DNA from: Haloterrigena sp. KLK7 | Lineage (GTDB): Archaea; Halobacteriota; Halobacteria; Halobacteriales; Natrialbaceae | NCBI RefSeq assembly: GCF_037914945.1 | Contig: NZ_CP149787.1 | Location: forward strand, 3,286,001-3,350,000 | Length of the DNA: 64,000 nt | Reading direction: 5' to 3' | Shown: piece by piece, positions 34,842 through 44,282 of the stretch | How positions within the stretch are numbered: position 1 is the stretch's first letter | How the letters are laid out: every line of letters begins with the position of its first letter | Position numbers and translations under genes: made by a program | Notes under the pieces: generated by a model | The model's input: only the letters and a program-made list of their open reading frames with translations | Database searches by the model: none | What the model was told of the DNA's origin: nothing

Positions 34842-36524
34842 ATGTTCGATCAAGACGATCTCGAGGAAATCCGTGCCAGCAAGGAGGAGTGGCACGAGGA
34901 GGAGGTCGCGCCCGTCCTCGAGCGCTTCGGCGAGCGCAAGGAGACGTTCACCACCGATACGGGAGGGCAGGAGGTCGATCGGCTCTACACGCCGGACGAC
35001 GTCGCGGACCTCGACTATCAGGAGGACCTGGGGAACCCGGGCGAGCCGCCGTACACGCGCGGGGTCTACTCCACGGGCTACCGCGGTCGGCTGTGGACGA
35101 TGCGCCAGTACGCCGGCTTCTCGACGCCGGAGGACACCAACGAGCGCTACCACTACCTGCTCGACGAGGGCCAGACGGGGCTCTCGATGGCCTTCGACCT
35201 GCCGACCCAGATGGGCTACGACTCCGACGACTCGATGGCCGCCGGCGAGGTCGGCAAGGCCGGCGTCGCCATCGACTCGCTGTCCGACATGGAGACCGTC
35301 TTCGACGGTATCCCGCTCGACGAGGTCTCGACGTCGATGACGATCAACGCGCCCGCGTCGGTGCTGCTGGCGATGTACATCGCGGTCGGCGATCAGCAGG
35401 GCGTCGACCGCTCGGAACTGCGGGGGACGATCCAGAACGACCTCCTGAAGGAGTACATCGCGCGCAACACCTACATCTACCCGCCCGAGCCGTCGATGCG
35501 GATCATCACGGACATCTTCGAGTTCTGTGCCGACGAGACGCCGAAGTTCAACACGATCTCGATCTCGGGCTATCACATCCGCGAGGCGGGTTCGACGGCC
35601 GCTCAGGAGTTGGCCTTCACGCTGGGCGACGGCATCGAGTACGTCGAGACGGCCATCGACGCCGGACTCGACGTCGACGAGTTCGCGCCCCAGCTCTCGT
35701 TCTTCTTCAACGGCCACAACAACATTTTCGAGGAGGTCGCCAAGTTCCGCGCCGCGCGGCGGATGTGGCACGACATCATCGAGGAGCGGTTCGACCCGGA
35801 CGACCCCAAGTCCAAGCAGCTGAAGTTCCACACCCAGACCGCGGGCTCGATGCTGACCGCCCAGCAGATCGAGAACAACGTCGTCCGCGTCGCCTACCAG
35901 GCACTGGCCGCGGTGCTCGGCGGCACGCAGAGTCTCCACACCAACGGCAAGGACGAGGCGCTCGCGCTGCCCACCGAGGAATCGGTTCGGACCGCCCTGC
36001 GCACCCAGCAGATCCTCGCCCACGAATCCGGCGCCGCGGACACCATCGACCCGCTGGCGGGCAGCTACTACGTCGAATCGCTGACCGACGAGGTCGAAGA
36101 AGAGGCCTACGAGATTCTCGAGGAGGTCGAGGAACGCGGCGGGATGCTCGAGGCCGTCGAGCAGCAGTGGGTTCAGCGCCAGATTCAGGACACCGCGTTC
36201 GACCGTCAGAAGGAGATCGAGGAGAAAGAGCGGATCATCGTCGGCGTCAACGAGTTCGAAGTCGACGAGGACCCCCAGATGGACGTCGAGGAAGTCACCC
36301 AGGAAGACCAGCAGCGCCAGATCGACAGCCTCGAGACGGTCCGCGCCGAGCGCGACGACGAGGCCGTCGACGCGAAACTCGAGGCGCTGCGCGAGGCCGC
36401 GCAGGGAGAAGAGAACCTGATGCCCCGCATCATCGAGGCGGTGAAGGTCTACGCGACGGTCGGCGAGATCTGTAACGTCATGCGCGACGAGTTCGGCGAG
36501 TACCAGCCCGGCGGCGCGGTTTGA
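34842..36524 (+). CDS. methylmalonyl-CoA mutase, large (catalytic) subunit
   Basis: A 560-residue protein corresponding to the substrate-binding TIM-barrel domain of methylmalonyl-CoA mutase. Recognisable segments are [53 protein letters not shown] and [20 protein letters not shown]. The B12-binding domain is absent, as usual for archaeal two-subunit enzymes, so a separate small chain must be encoded elsewhere. It interconverts methylmalonyl-CoA and succinyl-CoA. The epimerase gene lies 4.1 kb downstream. The ATG at 34842 follows a purine-rich AACGATA leader. Confidence 0.93.
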   Translation: MFDQDDLEEIRASKEEWHEEEVAPVLERFGERKETFTTDTGGQEVDRLYTPDDVADLDYQEDLGNPGEPPYTRGVYSTGYRGRLWTMRQYAGFSTPEDTNERYHYLLDEGQTGLSMAFDLPTQMGYDSDDSMAAGEVGKAGVAIDSLSDMETVFDGIPLDEVSTSMTINAPASVLLAMYIAVGDQQGVDRSELRGTIQNDLLKEYIARNTYIYPPEPSMRIITDIFEFCADETPKFNTISISGYHIREAGSTAAQELAFTLGDGIEYVETAIDAGLDVDEFAPQLSFFFNGHNNIFEEVAKFRAARRMWHDIIEERFDPDDPKSKQLKFHTQTAGSMLTAQQIENNVVRVAYQALAAVLGGTQSLHTNGKDEALALPTEESVRTALRTQQILAHESGAADTIDPLAGSYYVESLTDEVEEEAYEILEEVEERGGMLEAVEQQWVQRQIQDTAFDRQKEIEEKERIIVGVNEFEVDEDPQMDVEEVTQEDQQRQIDSLETVRAERDDEAVDAKLEALREAAQGEENLMPRIIEAVKVYATVGEICNVMRDEFGEYQPGGAV

Positions 36525-36700
36525 CGAACTGAACTCACGAGTTGATTCGAGTAACGCTACCGATGTGTCTCGAGTAACACTCGTTTACAGACGCTGCCGT
36601 CGGGCGATTCGGAGGCAACACTCCGTTGAGCGGGGAACTCGGGGGAACGGTCCGCTCTGTTTATCCGAATATCGACCGACGGCGTTGCCGTGAGTCACTC

Positions 36701-38962
36701 ATGAGCGAGCGATCCGACGAGCGGCCGAATCCGGTACCCGAATCAGCGACCGACTATACCGCGACGTCCCGTCGGCGCCTGTTGCAGGCCGCGGCGGCCG
36801 CCGGCGGCGTCGTCGCGCTGGGCGATATCGCGGGCGCCCAAGAGGCGGAGACGATCGAACTGGGCGGCGAGACCAGCGGCTGGCAGGGCGTCGCGCCCGA
36901 CGACATCGAAGGCGAGACGAACCCGACGCTGGAACTCGAGGCCGGCACGACCTACGAGGTCACGTGGGAGAACCTCGACGGACAGCCACACAACTTCGTC
37001 ATCGAGAGCGGCGAGGGCGAGGAACTCGAGCGGACGGAGCTCATGATGCAGCAGGGCGAGACGCAGACCCTCGAGTTCGAGGCGACGAGCGAGATGGCGG
37101 AGTACTACTGCGAACCCCATTCGGCGACGATGCGCGGGGATATCTCGGTCGGCGGCGGTGGAGGCGGGGCGGAACAAGACGAGGCGGCCGACGGAGAGCC
37201 CGAAGCCTTCTTCGAACCGGGCGCGGAGATCGGCGTGCAAACGCTCGCATCGGGCATGACGGCGCCGACGGACATGGCGGTCGCCGACGAGGAGCAGGAG
37301 CGATACTTCGTCGCCGACCAGACGGGCGAGCTCTGGGTCGTCACGGACGACGGCCTGCAGGACGAGCCGTTCCTCGACGTCAGCGATCGGCTGGTCGAAC
37401 TCGGTACGTTCGAGGGCGACTACGCCGATCCGGAGCAGGACTACGACGAACGGGGCCTCCTCGGGATCGAGTTCCATCCCGAGTTCGCGGAGAACGGGCG
37501 CTTCTTCGTCCACTACAGCGCGCCGCCGAACGACGAGACGCCGGATGGCTGGAGCCACGTCGAGGTCGTCTCCGAGTTTCAGGCCACCGATGACCTGAGC
37601 GCGGGCGACCCCGACTCGGAACGGGTCCTGATGGAGTTCCAGAAGCCCCAGTACAACCACGACGCCGGACCGATGGCGTTCGGTCCCGACGGCTACCTCT
37701 ACGTCCCGATGGGCGACGGCGGCGGGGCCAACGACGACATGGAGGGCCACGTCGAGGACTGGTACGACGGGAACGAGGGCGGGAACGGGCAGGACGTCAG
37801 CGAGAACCTCCTCGGCAGCGTTCTCCGCGTCGACGTCGATCAAGAGGGCGAGGACCGACCGTACGCCATCCCGGAGGACAACCCGCTCGTCGATTCGGAA
37901 GAGGGACTCGACGAACACTACGCGTGGGGCTTCCGGAACCCGTTCGGGATCTCCTTCGACAGCGACGGACGGCTGTTCGTCTCCGACGCCGGCCAGGACC
38001 TCTTCGAGGAGGCGAACCTCGTCGAGGCCGGCGGCAACTACGGCTGGAACGTCAAGGAGGGGACCCACTGCTTCAGCACGGAGAGTCCCAGCCAGCCCCC
38101 GGAGGATTGTCCCGACTCGGCGCCCGACGAACCGCCGTACAACGGACAGGAACTGCAGGACCCGATCGTCGAATATCCCCACGTCTATCAGGAGCAAGTG
38201 GTCGGCATCACGATCATCGGCGGCCACGTCTACGAGGCCGGCGACGTCGCCGACCTCGACGGGAAGTACGTCTTCGGCGACTGGACGGCCGACCCGGCGC
38301 GACAGTCCCCGCAAGGGCGAATACTCGCCGCTTCGGAGCCGAGTGACGGGGACGGAGGGATGACCGGCAACGGCGGCGGCAACCAGACCGAAGGGATGAG
38401 TCCCGACGACCAGGCGGTTCAAGAGAACGTGACGTCCGGTGAGGGCGGTATCGAAGAGGGAGGCTTCGAGAACGAGACGAACGCGACCAACGAGACGGCC
38501 GACGCCGGCGCAGACGTCGGCGGTGGCGGCCAAGAGCAGGTCGTCCCGCGAGACGAACTCTGGGACATGGAGGAACTCCAGCTCGCTGGCTCCGAAGACG
38601 GAACGTTCCCGTACTTCGTCCGCCAGTTCGGGCAGGACCTCGAGGGCAACGTCTACGTGCTCGCCAATCAGGTGGGCGTCCCGGAAGGCGACACGGGCAC
38701 GGTCTTCGAGATCGTCCCACCGGGAGAGGGCGAATCGCTGGAAGCGCCCGAAGAGGGCGAAGCGGTCGCACCCGAGGAGCAGGAGGCCGACGAGAACGCG
38801 ACCGAGGACACGCAGGACGAGCCGATCGCCGAGGACGGGAACGCCACGGACAACGAGAGCGTCGCGGACGGGAACGTCACGTCCGGGGAGAACGCGACCG
38901 ACAACGAGACGCCGAGCGCGAACGTGACGGTCACCGAGAACGAGACCGCTAACGGCTCCTGA
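36701..38962 (+). CDS. Tat-exported cupredoxin fused to PQQ-type sugar dehydrogenase
   Basis: A 753-residue exported protein. The N-terminus is a Tat signal (SRRRLLQAAAAAGGVVALG) cut after AGA. Residues ~50-150 are a plastocyanin-like domain with type 1 copper ligands in GQPHNFVIE and YYCEPHSATM. Residues ~180-560 are a glucose/sorbosone dehydrogenase beta-propeller with ERGLLGIEFHPEF, DGYLYVPMGDGGG and WGFRNPFGISFD. After an internal Gly/Asn-rich loop, the C-terminus is an acidic tail dense in N-glycosylation sequons. The cupredoxin could take electrons from the quinoprotein. The substrate is unknown. Confidence 0.88.
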   Translation: MSERSDERPNPVPESATDYTATSRRRLLQAAAAAGGVVALGDIAGAQEAETIELGGETSGWQGVAPDDIEGETNPTLELEAGTTYEVTWENLDGQPHNFVIESGEGEELERTELMMQQGETQTLEFEATSEMAEYYCEPHSATMRGDISVGGGGGGAEQDEAADGEPEAFFEPGAEIGVQTLASGMTAPTDMAVADEEQERYFVADQTGELWVVTDDGLQDEPFLDVSDRLVELGTFEGDYADPEQDYDERGLLGIEFHPEFAENGRFFVHYSAPPNDETPDGWSHVEVVSEFQATDDLSAGDPDSERVLMEFQKPQYNHDAGPMAFGPDGYLYVPMGDGGGANDDMEGHVEDWYDGNEGGNGQDVSENLLGSVLRVDVDQEGEDRPYAIPEDNPLVDSEEGLDEHYAWGFRNPFGISFDSDGRLFVSDAGQDLFEEANLVEAGGNYGWNVKEGTHCFSTESPSQPPEDCPDSAPDEPPYNGQELQDPIVEYPHVYQEQVVGITIIGGHVYEAGDVADLDGKYVFGDWTADPARQSPQGRILAASEPSDGDGGMTGNGGGNQTEGMSPDDQAVQENVTSGEGGIEEGGFENETNATNETADAGADVGGGGQEQVVPRDELWDMEELQLAGSEDGTFPYFVRQFGQDLEGNVYVLANQVGVPEGDTGTVFEIVPPGEGESLEAPEEGEAVAPEEQEADENATEDTQDEPIAEDGNATDNESVADGNVTSGENATDNETPSANVTVTENETANGS

Positions 38963-39085
38963 GGTCGCCGTCGCCGCGTCGTCCCGGTCGACGGTCCGGT
39001 CCCGCTCGAGTCGGCTCGAGCCACCGGGCAAGGCCGGTCCTCGAGCCGTGGGCAACTGTGGGCTCCCTTCGCCGGCCCGGATTTG

Positions 39086-40006
39086 ATGGCTATCGACGTG
39101 AAAGACGACGCCATGCGCGAGAACGCCTCCACGGCGACCGTTACCGCAGGGGACGCCGAGATTCCGGCGCTCGGATTCGGCACCGCCAGAATGACCGGCG
39201 ACGAGTGCCGACGAGCCGTCGAGACCGCCCTCGAGGTCGGCTACCGGCACGTCGACACCGCCCAGATGTACGACAACGAGCGCGCCGTCGGCGAGGCCCT
39301 CGCCGCCAGCGACGTCGCTCGCGAGGACGAACGCAGTGAGTCCTCGGAGAAGCGAGCGGGAGCAACGCGACACGTGAGCCGCGAGGACGTCTTCGTCGTC
39401 ACCAAGGTCCACCCCGATAACGCCGCGCGCGAGGACGTTCTCGCGTCGACCCGCGCGAGCCTCGAGCGACTCGGACTCTCGACGGTCGATTGCCTCCTGC
39501 TTCACGCGCCGAGCGACCGCGCGCCGCTCGCGGAGACGCTGGCCGCGATGAACGACCTGCAGGACGAGGGCGCCGTCGATCACGTCGGCGTCAGCAACTT
39601 CTCGGTCGACGAACTCGAGTCCGCCCGCGAGCTGTCCGAGACGCCGATCGTCGCGAACCAGGTGAAGTACCACCCCTATCATCACCGAGACGACCTGCTC
39701 GAGTACTGCGTCGAGCGCGACGTCTGCCTGACGGCGTACAGCCCGCTCGCGGAGGGGACCGTGCCGGGCGACGACCGACTCGCCGAGATCGGCGAGCCCT
39801 ACGACAAGTCGGCGTCGCAGGTCGCGCTGCGCTGGCTCGTCCAGCAACCGAACGTGGCGGTGATCCCGAAGGCCTCGAGCCGCGAGCACATCGCGGCCAA
39901 CGCCGACATCTTCGACTTCGAACTCTCGGACGACGAGCTGGCGGCGGTCGCCGACGTCGGCGACGGACTCTGGGATCAGCTGGCCGTCACGCTCGGATTG
40001 CGTTGA
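39086..40006 (+). CDS. aldo/keto reductase with a 20-residue in-frame insertion
   Basis: A protein of about 306 residues with the AKR active site: Asp and Tyr in HVDTAQMYDNERAVG, Lys in VVTKVHPDN, His in LLLHAPSD. NADPH-binding landmarks PIVANQVKYHPYHH and VIPKASSREHI follow. Alignment by eye with AKR patterns shows an extra segment between ASDVAR and REDVFVVTK; at DNA level this is a 60-base insert flanked by a 9-base direct repeat and containing a palindrome. The insert lies on a surface loop before the catalytic Lys, so activity may persist. Starts at 39086 or 39113 are both possible. Confidence 0.88.
   Translation: MAIDVKDDAMRENASTATVTAGDAEIPALGFGTARMTGDECRRAVETALEVGYRHVDTAQMYDNERAVGEALAASDVAREDERSESSEKRAGATRHVSREDVFVVTKVHPDNAAREDVLASTRASLERLGLSTVDCLLLHAPSDRAPLAETLAAMNDLQDEGAVDHVGVSNFSVDELESARELSETPIVANQVKYHPYHHRDDLLEYCVERDVCLTAYSPLAEGTVPGDDRLAEIGEPYDKSASQVALRWLVQQPNVAVIPKASSREHIAANADIFDFELSDDELAAVADVGDGLWDQLAVTLGLR
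39321..39389 (+). repeat. 60-bp palindromic mini-insertion inside the aldo/keto reductase
   Basis: The 9-mer GCGAGGACG occurs at 39321-39329 and again at 39381-39389, exactly 60 bases apart. Inside is a hairpin with stem CGAGGAC (39322-39328), loop GAACGCAGTGA (39329-39339) and stem GTCCTCG (39340-39346). The loop differs by one base from that of the first hairpin after dnaK. The direct repeat looks like a target duplication or a replication-slippage boundary. Confidence 0.6.
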
Positions 40007-40139
40007 GCTCCCGTCCTCGATAGCGGGGGGTGTAGTAATCGCTGCTTCCGCGGCGGAAAATGCCTTTCTATACAGTGAGGAGACCGATTAGGAGAACAAC
40101 AGTCACAACTACTAAGCCCGTGCTCGGCCACCATATCGC

Positions 40140-40472
40140 ATGGTAACACTGGGCACAGTATTCGAATTACTAACGAACGAACGTAGACGGTACGCGCTCT
40201 ATTACCTCTACGAACAGGACGGTCCGGTGACTATCAGCGACTTGGTCGAAACGATCGACAGATGGGAAGACGGGTCACCTCCACAGGAGAGTACGCTGGA
40301 TACGTTCGACGAGATAGCGCTCGATCTGAAGCACCACCAGCTCCCCAAGTCCGCCGAGGTCGAGTTCATTCAGTACGAACCGGAACGGGGAACCGTCCAA
40401 ATTCAAGGATCGCCCGAAAAGTTCGATACGTTCGTGACGATAGCGCGATTGATCGAAGACCCGTCGGAGTGA
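40140..40472 (+). CDS. DUF7344-type winged-helix protein
   Basis: A 110-residue haloarchaeal regulator-like protein. VFELLTNERRRYALYYLYEQ is the opening helix of DUF7344 domains, followed by VTISDLVETIDRWED and a late part LDLKHHQLPKSAEVEFIQYE in place of the usual HxxLPKL recognition segment. It should bind DNA, but targets are unknown. Upstream DNA is AT-rich (40060-40135), consistent with its own promoter. Confidence 0.75.
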   Translation: MVTLGTVFELLTNERRRYALYYLYEQDGPVTISDLVETIDRWEDGSPPQESTLDTFDEIALDLKHHQLPKSAEVEFIQYEPERGTVQIQGSPEKFDTFVTIARLIEDPSE

Positions 40473-40638
40473 TACCGCATCCCCGTTCAGCTCTGGGCCG
40501 CAGAAGGCCGACAGTCGGCTCGGCCAGTACGCAGACGCCACGAACGGACTCGATCGGGGGATCGAAAGCCGAGAGAACCTGCCGTTCACCCCACGGAAAT
40601 CCCGACGATATTTGTCGATCCCTGGAAAAGAGCCACCG

Positions 40639-41022
40639 ATGCACTTCGATCACGCAGGGATCGCGACCGAGGACGCACGGGAGCTCGCGGCGCTGTACGG
40701 CGACCTCTTCGGCCTCGAGGTCGCCCACGAGGAGGAGTTCGACGGGATGCGCGTCGTCTTCCTCGACTGCGGCGAGGGCTACGTCGAACTGCTCGAGCCG
40801 CTCGAGGAGGGCACCATCGCGAGCTATCTCGAGGACAACGGCGCCGGAATCCACCACCTCGCGCTCGCGACCGACGATATCGAGGCCGGACTCGAGACGG
40901 CGCGCGAACACGACGTCGCGTTGATCGACGACGAACCGCGGCCCGGCGCGTGGGGCCACTCGGTGGCCTTCCTCCACCCAAAGGACACCGGCGGGATTCT
41001 GATCGAACTCGTCGAGCACTGA
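40639..41022 (+). CDS. mce: methylmalonyl-CoA epimerase
   Basis: A 127-residue VOC protein that opens MHFDHAGIATEDARELAALY, with metal ligands in DHAGIA (His), EEFDGMRVVFLD, GIHHLALAT (His) and GGILIELVEH (Glu). This pattern is that of methylmalonyl-CoA epimerase, which converts between the S and R forms for the mutase. Its gene lies 4.1 kb from the mutase large subunit, which supports the assignment. The ATG at 40639 is preceded by a TATA-like GATATTTG about 27 bases upstream. Confidence 0.88.
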   Translation: MHFDHAGIATEDARELAALYGDLFGLEVAHEEEFDGMRVVFLDCGEGYVELLEPLEEGTIASYLEDNGAGIHHLALATDDIEAGLETAREHDVALIDDEPRPGAWGHSVAFLHPKDTGGILIELVEH

Positions 41023-41068
41023 TTCGGGAGCGAAAACGCGGTCGGACGGATCGGCGCTTCGAGACGGC

Positions 41069-41458
41069 TTACTCGAGTCGATTCTCGCTCTCGCCCGGTT
41101 CACCGCGGTCGACGTCGATGCGGTGGGGTTCCGGTCGCTCGCTCTCGCTGCCGCCGCTCCCGCCGACCGGAATCTTCGTCCGGAGTTCGCTGGCGAACGA
41201 CTGGACCTGATCGACCAGCGTCTCGACCTCCTCCGCGAACTCGTCGACGGTGCGCTCGACGTAGTGGACGCGCTGGGCCGGAATCCGTCGCACGATGTCC
41301 CGTCCCTCGTCGTCCTCGCCGGTCTTGATGATCCAGTGGTCCTGGAAGTAGGCGATGTGCTCGTTGGGCACCGACGTCTCGACGGTCTCGTCCGGTTCGT
41401 CGTATACGATCGTCGCCTCGCCGATGTCGCGCTCGAGTTCGAGGTCCTCGTCTACCAT
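41069..41458 (-). CDS. hypothetical acidic haloarchaeal protein
   Basis: A 129-residue soluble acidic protein. The core has beta-rich segments (ATIVYDEPDETVETSVPNE, HIAYFQDHWIIKTGED, RRIPAQRVHYVER) and one amphipathic helix (EFAEEVETLVDQVQSFASEL), with a disordered, charged tail. No motif points to a function. It is convergent with mce and its start is an ATG at 41458. Confidence 0.6.
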   Translation of the reverse strand: MVDEDLELERDIGEATIVYDEPDETVETSVPNEHIAYFQDHWIIKTGEDDEGRDIVRRIPAQRVHYVERTVDEFAEEVETLVDQVQSFASELRTKIPVGGSGGSESERPEPHRIDVDRGEPGESENRLE

Positions 41459-41546
41459 ACGAGTACTAGCACGTGAGCGCGCGTAGAATCACTGCTTGCG
41501 AGCGACCGGTCTCGCGTTCGGGCCCGGTCCCGATCGCCCGGGGGTG

Positions 41547-42221
41547 CTATCCGAAGTTCTCGATCAGCGCGTCGTCGGGATCCCCGCCGGCGTCCTCGAT
41601 CGCGTCCGCGACGAGCGTCACGAACTCCTCGAAGCCGAACGCGTAGATCCGACCGTCCTCAAAGTAGTTCTCGAGCGCGTCCTCGAGTCCCGCGTCGTCG
41701 GCGGCGTCGAGGACGACGACGTCCGCACCCGCGTCCTCGAGGGCCTCGAGGCGGTCGGTGTGGGCCGGCGCGTCGGCCCGATAGACGACGACCGCGTCGT
41801 GGCCCGACTCGTGGGCCGCTTCGGCGATGGCGACCGCGGGGCCGACGCCCGGGCCGCCCGCGACGGCGACGACGTCCTCGTCGCCCTCGTAGGTGATCGT
41901 CCCGAACGGCCCCTCGACGTGGACGGTCTCGCCGCCCTCGAGGTCGGCCAGCCACGGCGAGAGATCGCCGTCGGGGTCGATCCCGACCGTGATCTCGAAG
42001 GTCTCGTCGACAGACGGCGACGAGAGCGTGTAGTGGCGCATGACGACCTCGTCCTCGTCGATCTCCTCCTCGTCGTCGACGTCTCGAGGCACGGCTCGGA
42101 GCAGGACGAACTGCCCGGGACGGGCATCGAACCCGTCGGGCGTCTCGAGCTCGAGCGCGACGGTGTCGGGACCTACTTCGCGGATCGATTCGACGGTGAC
42201 TGGCGTCCCCTCGATTGGCAT
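41547..42221 (-). CDS. FAD-dependent ferredoxin-reductase-like oxidoreductase
   Basis: A 224-residue flavin reductase. The FAD-binding barrel contains GFDARPGQFVLLRAV and the signature RHYTLSSPSVDE (RxYS/T motif). The NAD-binding half begins VVAVAGGPGVGPAVAIAE, with a late FGFEEFV near the C-terminus. It resembles the ferredoxin-NADP reductase-like module of multi-subunit oxygenases and hydrogenases. No oxygenase lies next to it. It could serve the ferredoxin used by the korAB enzyme encoded beyond the divergent promoter, but this is inference. Confidence 0.85.
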   Translation of the reverse strand: MPIEGTPVTVESIREVGPDTVALELETPDGFDARPGQFVLLRAVPRDVDDEEEIDEDEVVMRHYTLSSPSVDETFEITVGIDPDGDLSPWLADLEGGETVHVEGPFGTITYEGDEDVVAVAGGPGVGPAVAIAEAAHESGHDAVVVYRADAPAHTDRLEALEDAGADVVVLDAADDAGLEDALENYFEDGRIYAFGFEEFVTLVADAIEDAGGDPDDALIENFG

Positions 42222-42524
42222 GTCGACCACGTTTAACGGCCGGTCGAAAAGGCGTTCCGTTCCCCGACGAGTCGCCGTTCGCGACCGCCGAGACCGAGCG
42301 ATTCGATCGACCGCGGATCGCGCCCGGAGCGATAACACGAATCCGGCTGCAGGACCGCTCTACCGCGTCTTCTGTCGCTCGAGTCCGTGTTGCGTTTCTG
42401 CGATTAATTCGGTACTGAGTAAGGAAAACTGTCCTTCCGGCCCGAACATATCAGCGACTGTTGCGGCGGTCCGGCTGTGCTTTCAGAAGCCTTTTCATTT
42501 ACTGGGGGCAAGGCTCAGCATAAC
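42222..42524. other. divergent promoter region between flavin reductase and korA
   Basis: About 300 bases. A TTTTCATTTAC element at about 42490-42500 is a plausible TATA region for korA, around 28 bases from its ATG. Nothing else was recognised. Confidence 0.4.
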
Positions 42525-44282
42525 ATGGCTGAGGACCTCAACTGGGCGGTTGGAGGCGAGGCCGGGGACGGTATCGACTCCACGGGTAAGATCTTCGCTC
42601 AGGCACTCGCTCGAGCCGGACGGCACGTATTCACGTCGAAAGACTTCGCGTCGCGTATCCGCGGCGGCTACACGGCCTACAAGATTCGGACCTCCGTCGA
42701 GGAGGTCCAGAGCGTCGTCGATCGCCTGGACATTCTGGTCGCGCTCACGCAGCGAACCATCGACGAGAACCTCGACGAACTCCACGAGGGGAGCGCCATT
42801 ATTTACGACGGTGAGCGCTCCTGGGAGGCCGAGATTCCCGACGAGATGACGGCGGTCGACGTTCCGCTGAAGTCGCTGGCCGAGGACGCCGGCGGCGCGA
42901 TCATGCGCAACATCGTCGCGCTCGGCGCCGCGTGTAAGATCACCGGCTTCGACGTCGAGTACCTGGACGAGGCCCTCGAGAAGCGCTTCGGCGGCAAGGG
43001 CTCGCAGATCGTCGAGAACAACAAGGAGGCCGCTCGCCTCGGCCAGGAGTACGTCGAGGAGAACTACGACCTCGATCACCTCGGCTACAACGTCGAGACG
43101 ACGGACAACGACTACGTCCTGCTCAACGGCAACGAGGCCGTCGGCATGGGCGCGATCGCGGCCGGCTGCCGGTTCTACTCCGGCTACCCGATCACGCCCG
43201 CGACGTCGATCATGGAGTACCTGACGGGCCGGATCGAGGACTACGGCGGTCACGTCGTCCAGGCCGAAGACGAGCTGTCGGCGATCAACATGGCCCTGGG
43301 CGCCGCGCGGTCCGGCGCTCGAGCCATGACCGCGACGTCCGGCGCCGGGATCGACCTGATGACCGAGACGTTCGGGCTGGTCGCGACCAGCGAGACGCCG
43401 CTGGTCATCGCCGACGTCCAGCGTTCGGGCCCCTCGACGGGGATGCCGACGAAGCAGGAGCAGGGCGACCTCAACATGGCGCTGTACGGCGGCCACGGCG
43501 AGGTGCCGCGGTTCGTCATCACGCCGACGTCGATCACCGAGTGTTTCTGGAAGACCGTCGAGGCGTTCAACCTCGCCGAGAAGTACCAGACGCCGGTCTT
43601 CCTGGTCTCGGACCTGGCGATGTCCGTCACCGAGCAGACGTTCCCGCCGGAGGCCTTCGACATGAGCGAGGTCGAGATCGACCGCGGCAAGCTCGTCGAC
43701 GAGGACGAGGTCGACGAGTGGCTCGACGAACAGGGCCACTTCCGCGCCCACGCCGTCACCGACGACGGCGTCAGCCCGCGTGCCATCCCCGGCACGATCG
43801 ACGGTGCGCACATGTCCACCGGCCTCGAGCACGACGAGCTCGGTCGCCGGACCGAGGACCAGGACGAACGCGTCCAGCAGGTCGACAAGCGCTACCGGAA
43901 GGTCGAGACCGCCCAGGAGGAAGAGGACTGGGACTATCGCGAGTTCGGCGACGAAGACGCCGACAACCTCATCCTCTCGTGGGGATCGAACGAGGGCGCG
44001 CTCGTCGAGGCGCTCGACTACCTCGAGGAGGACGGCATCGACGTCCGCGTGATCTCGGTGCCCTACATCTTCCCGCGGCCCGACCTGTCCGACGAGATCG
44101 AGGCCGCCGACGACGTGATCGTCGTCGAGTGTAACGCGACCGGCCAGTTCGCCGACCTGATCGAACACGACGCACTTACCCGCGTCAAGCGCATTAACAA
44201 GTATACTGGCGTCCGCTTCAAGGCGGACGAACTCGCCGAACAGATCACCGAACAACTCTCCGCGGAGGTGCCTGCACAATGA
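42525..44282 (+). CDS. korA: 2-oxoacid:ferredoxin oxidoreductase subunit alpha (gamma/alpha fusion), probably KorA
   Basis: A 585-residue protein with the gamma domain first (GGEAGDGIDSTGKIFAQALA near residue 8, then SKDFASRIRGGYTAYKIR) and the alpha domain from about residue 200 (NEAVGMGAIAAGCRFYSGYPI, then PATSIMEYL). This fused form is typical of haloarchaea. The enzyme oxidises a 2-oxoacid with CoA and ferredoxin. From memory the lengths of both chains (585 and 287) fit the halobacterial 2-oxoglutarate enzyme better than the pyruvate enzyme. Substrate choice is not provable here. The stop overlaps the next start by ATGA. Confidence 0.85.
   Translation: MAEDLNWAVGGEAGDGIDSTGKIFAQALARAGRHVFTSKDFASRIRGGYTAYKIRTSVEEVQSVVDRLDILVALTQRTIDENLDELHEGSAIIYDGERSWEAEIPDEMTAVDVPLKSLAEDAGGAIMRNIVALGAACKITGFDVEYLDEALEKRFGGKGSQIVENNKEAARLGQEYVEENYDLDHLGYNVETTDNDYVLLNGNEAVGMGAIAAGCRFYSGYPITPATSIMEYLTGRIEDYGGHVVQAEDELSAINMALGAARSGARAMTATSGAGIDLMTETFGLVATSETPLVIADVQRSGPSTGMPTKQEQGDLNMALYGGHGEVPRFVITPTSITECFWKTVEAFNLAEKYQTPVFLVSDLAMSVTEQTFPPEAFDMSEVEIDRGKLVDEDEVDEWLDEQGHFRAHAVTDDGVSPRAIPGTIDGAHMSTGLEHDELGRRTEDQDERVQQVDKRYRKVETAQEEEDWDYREFGDEDADNLILSWGSNEGALVEALDYLEEDGIDVRVISVPYIFPRPDLSDEIEAADDVIVVECNATGQFADLIEHDALTRVKRINKYTGVRFKADELAEQITEQLSAEVPAQ

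Noticed and set aside
36743-39889. A 1048-codon minus-strand open frame opposite the quinoprotein and aldo/keto reductase genes
   Set aside because: It is a mirror frame produced by GC-rich codons. The plus-strand proteins have Tat signal, copper ligands and catalytic motifs, and the minus-strand translation has none.
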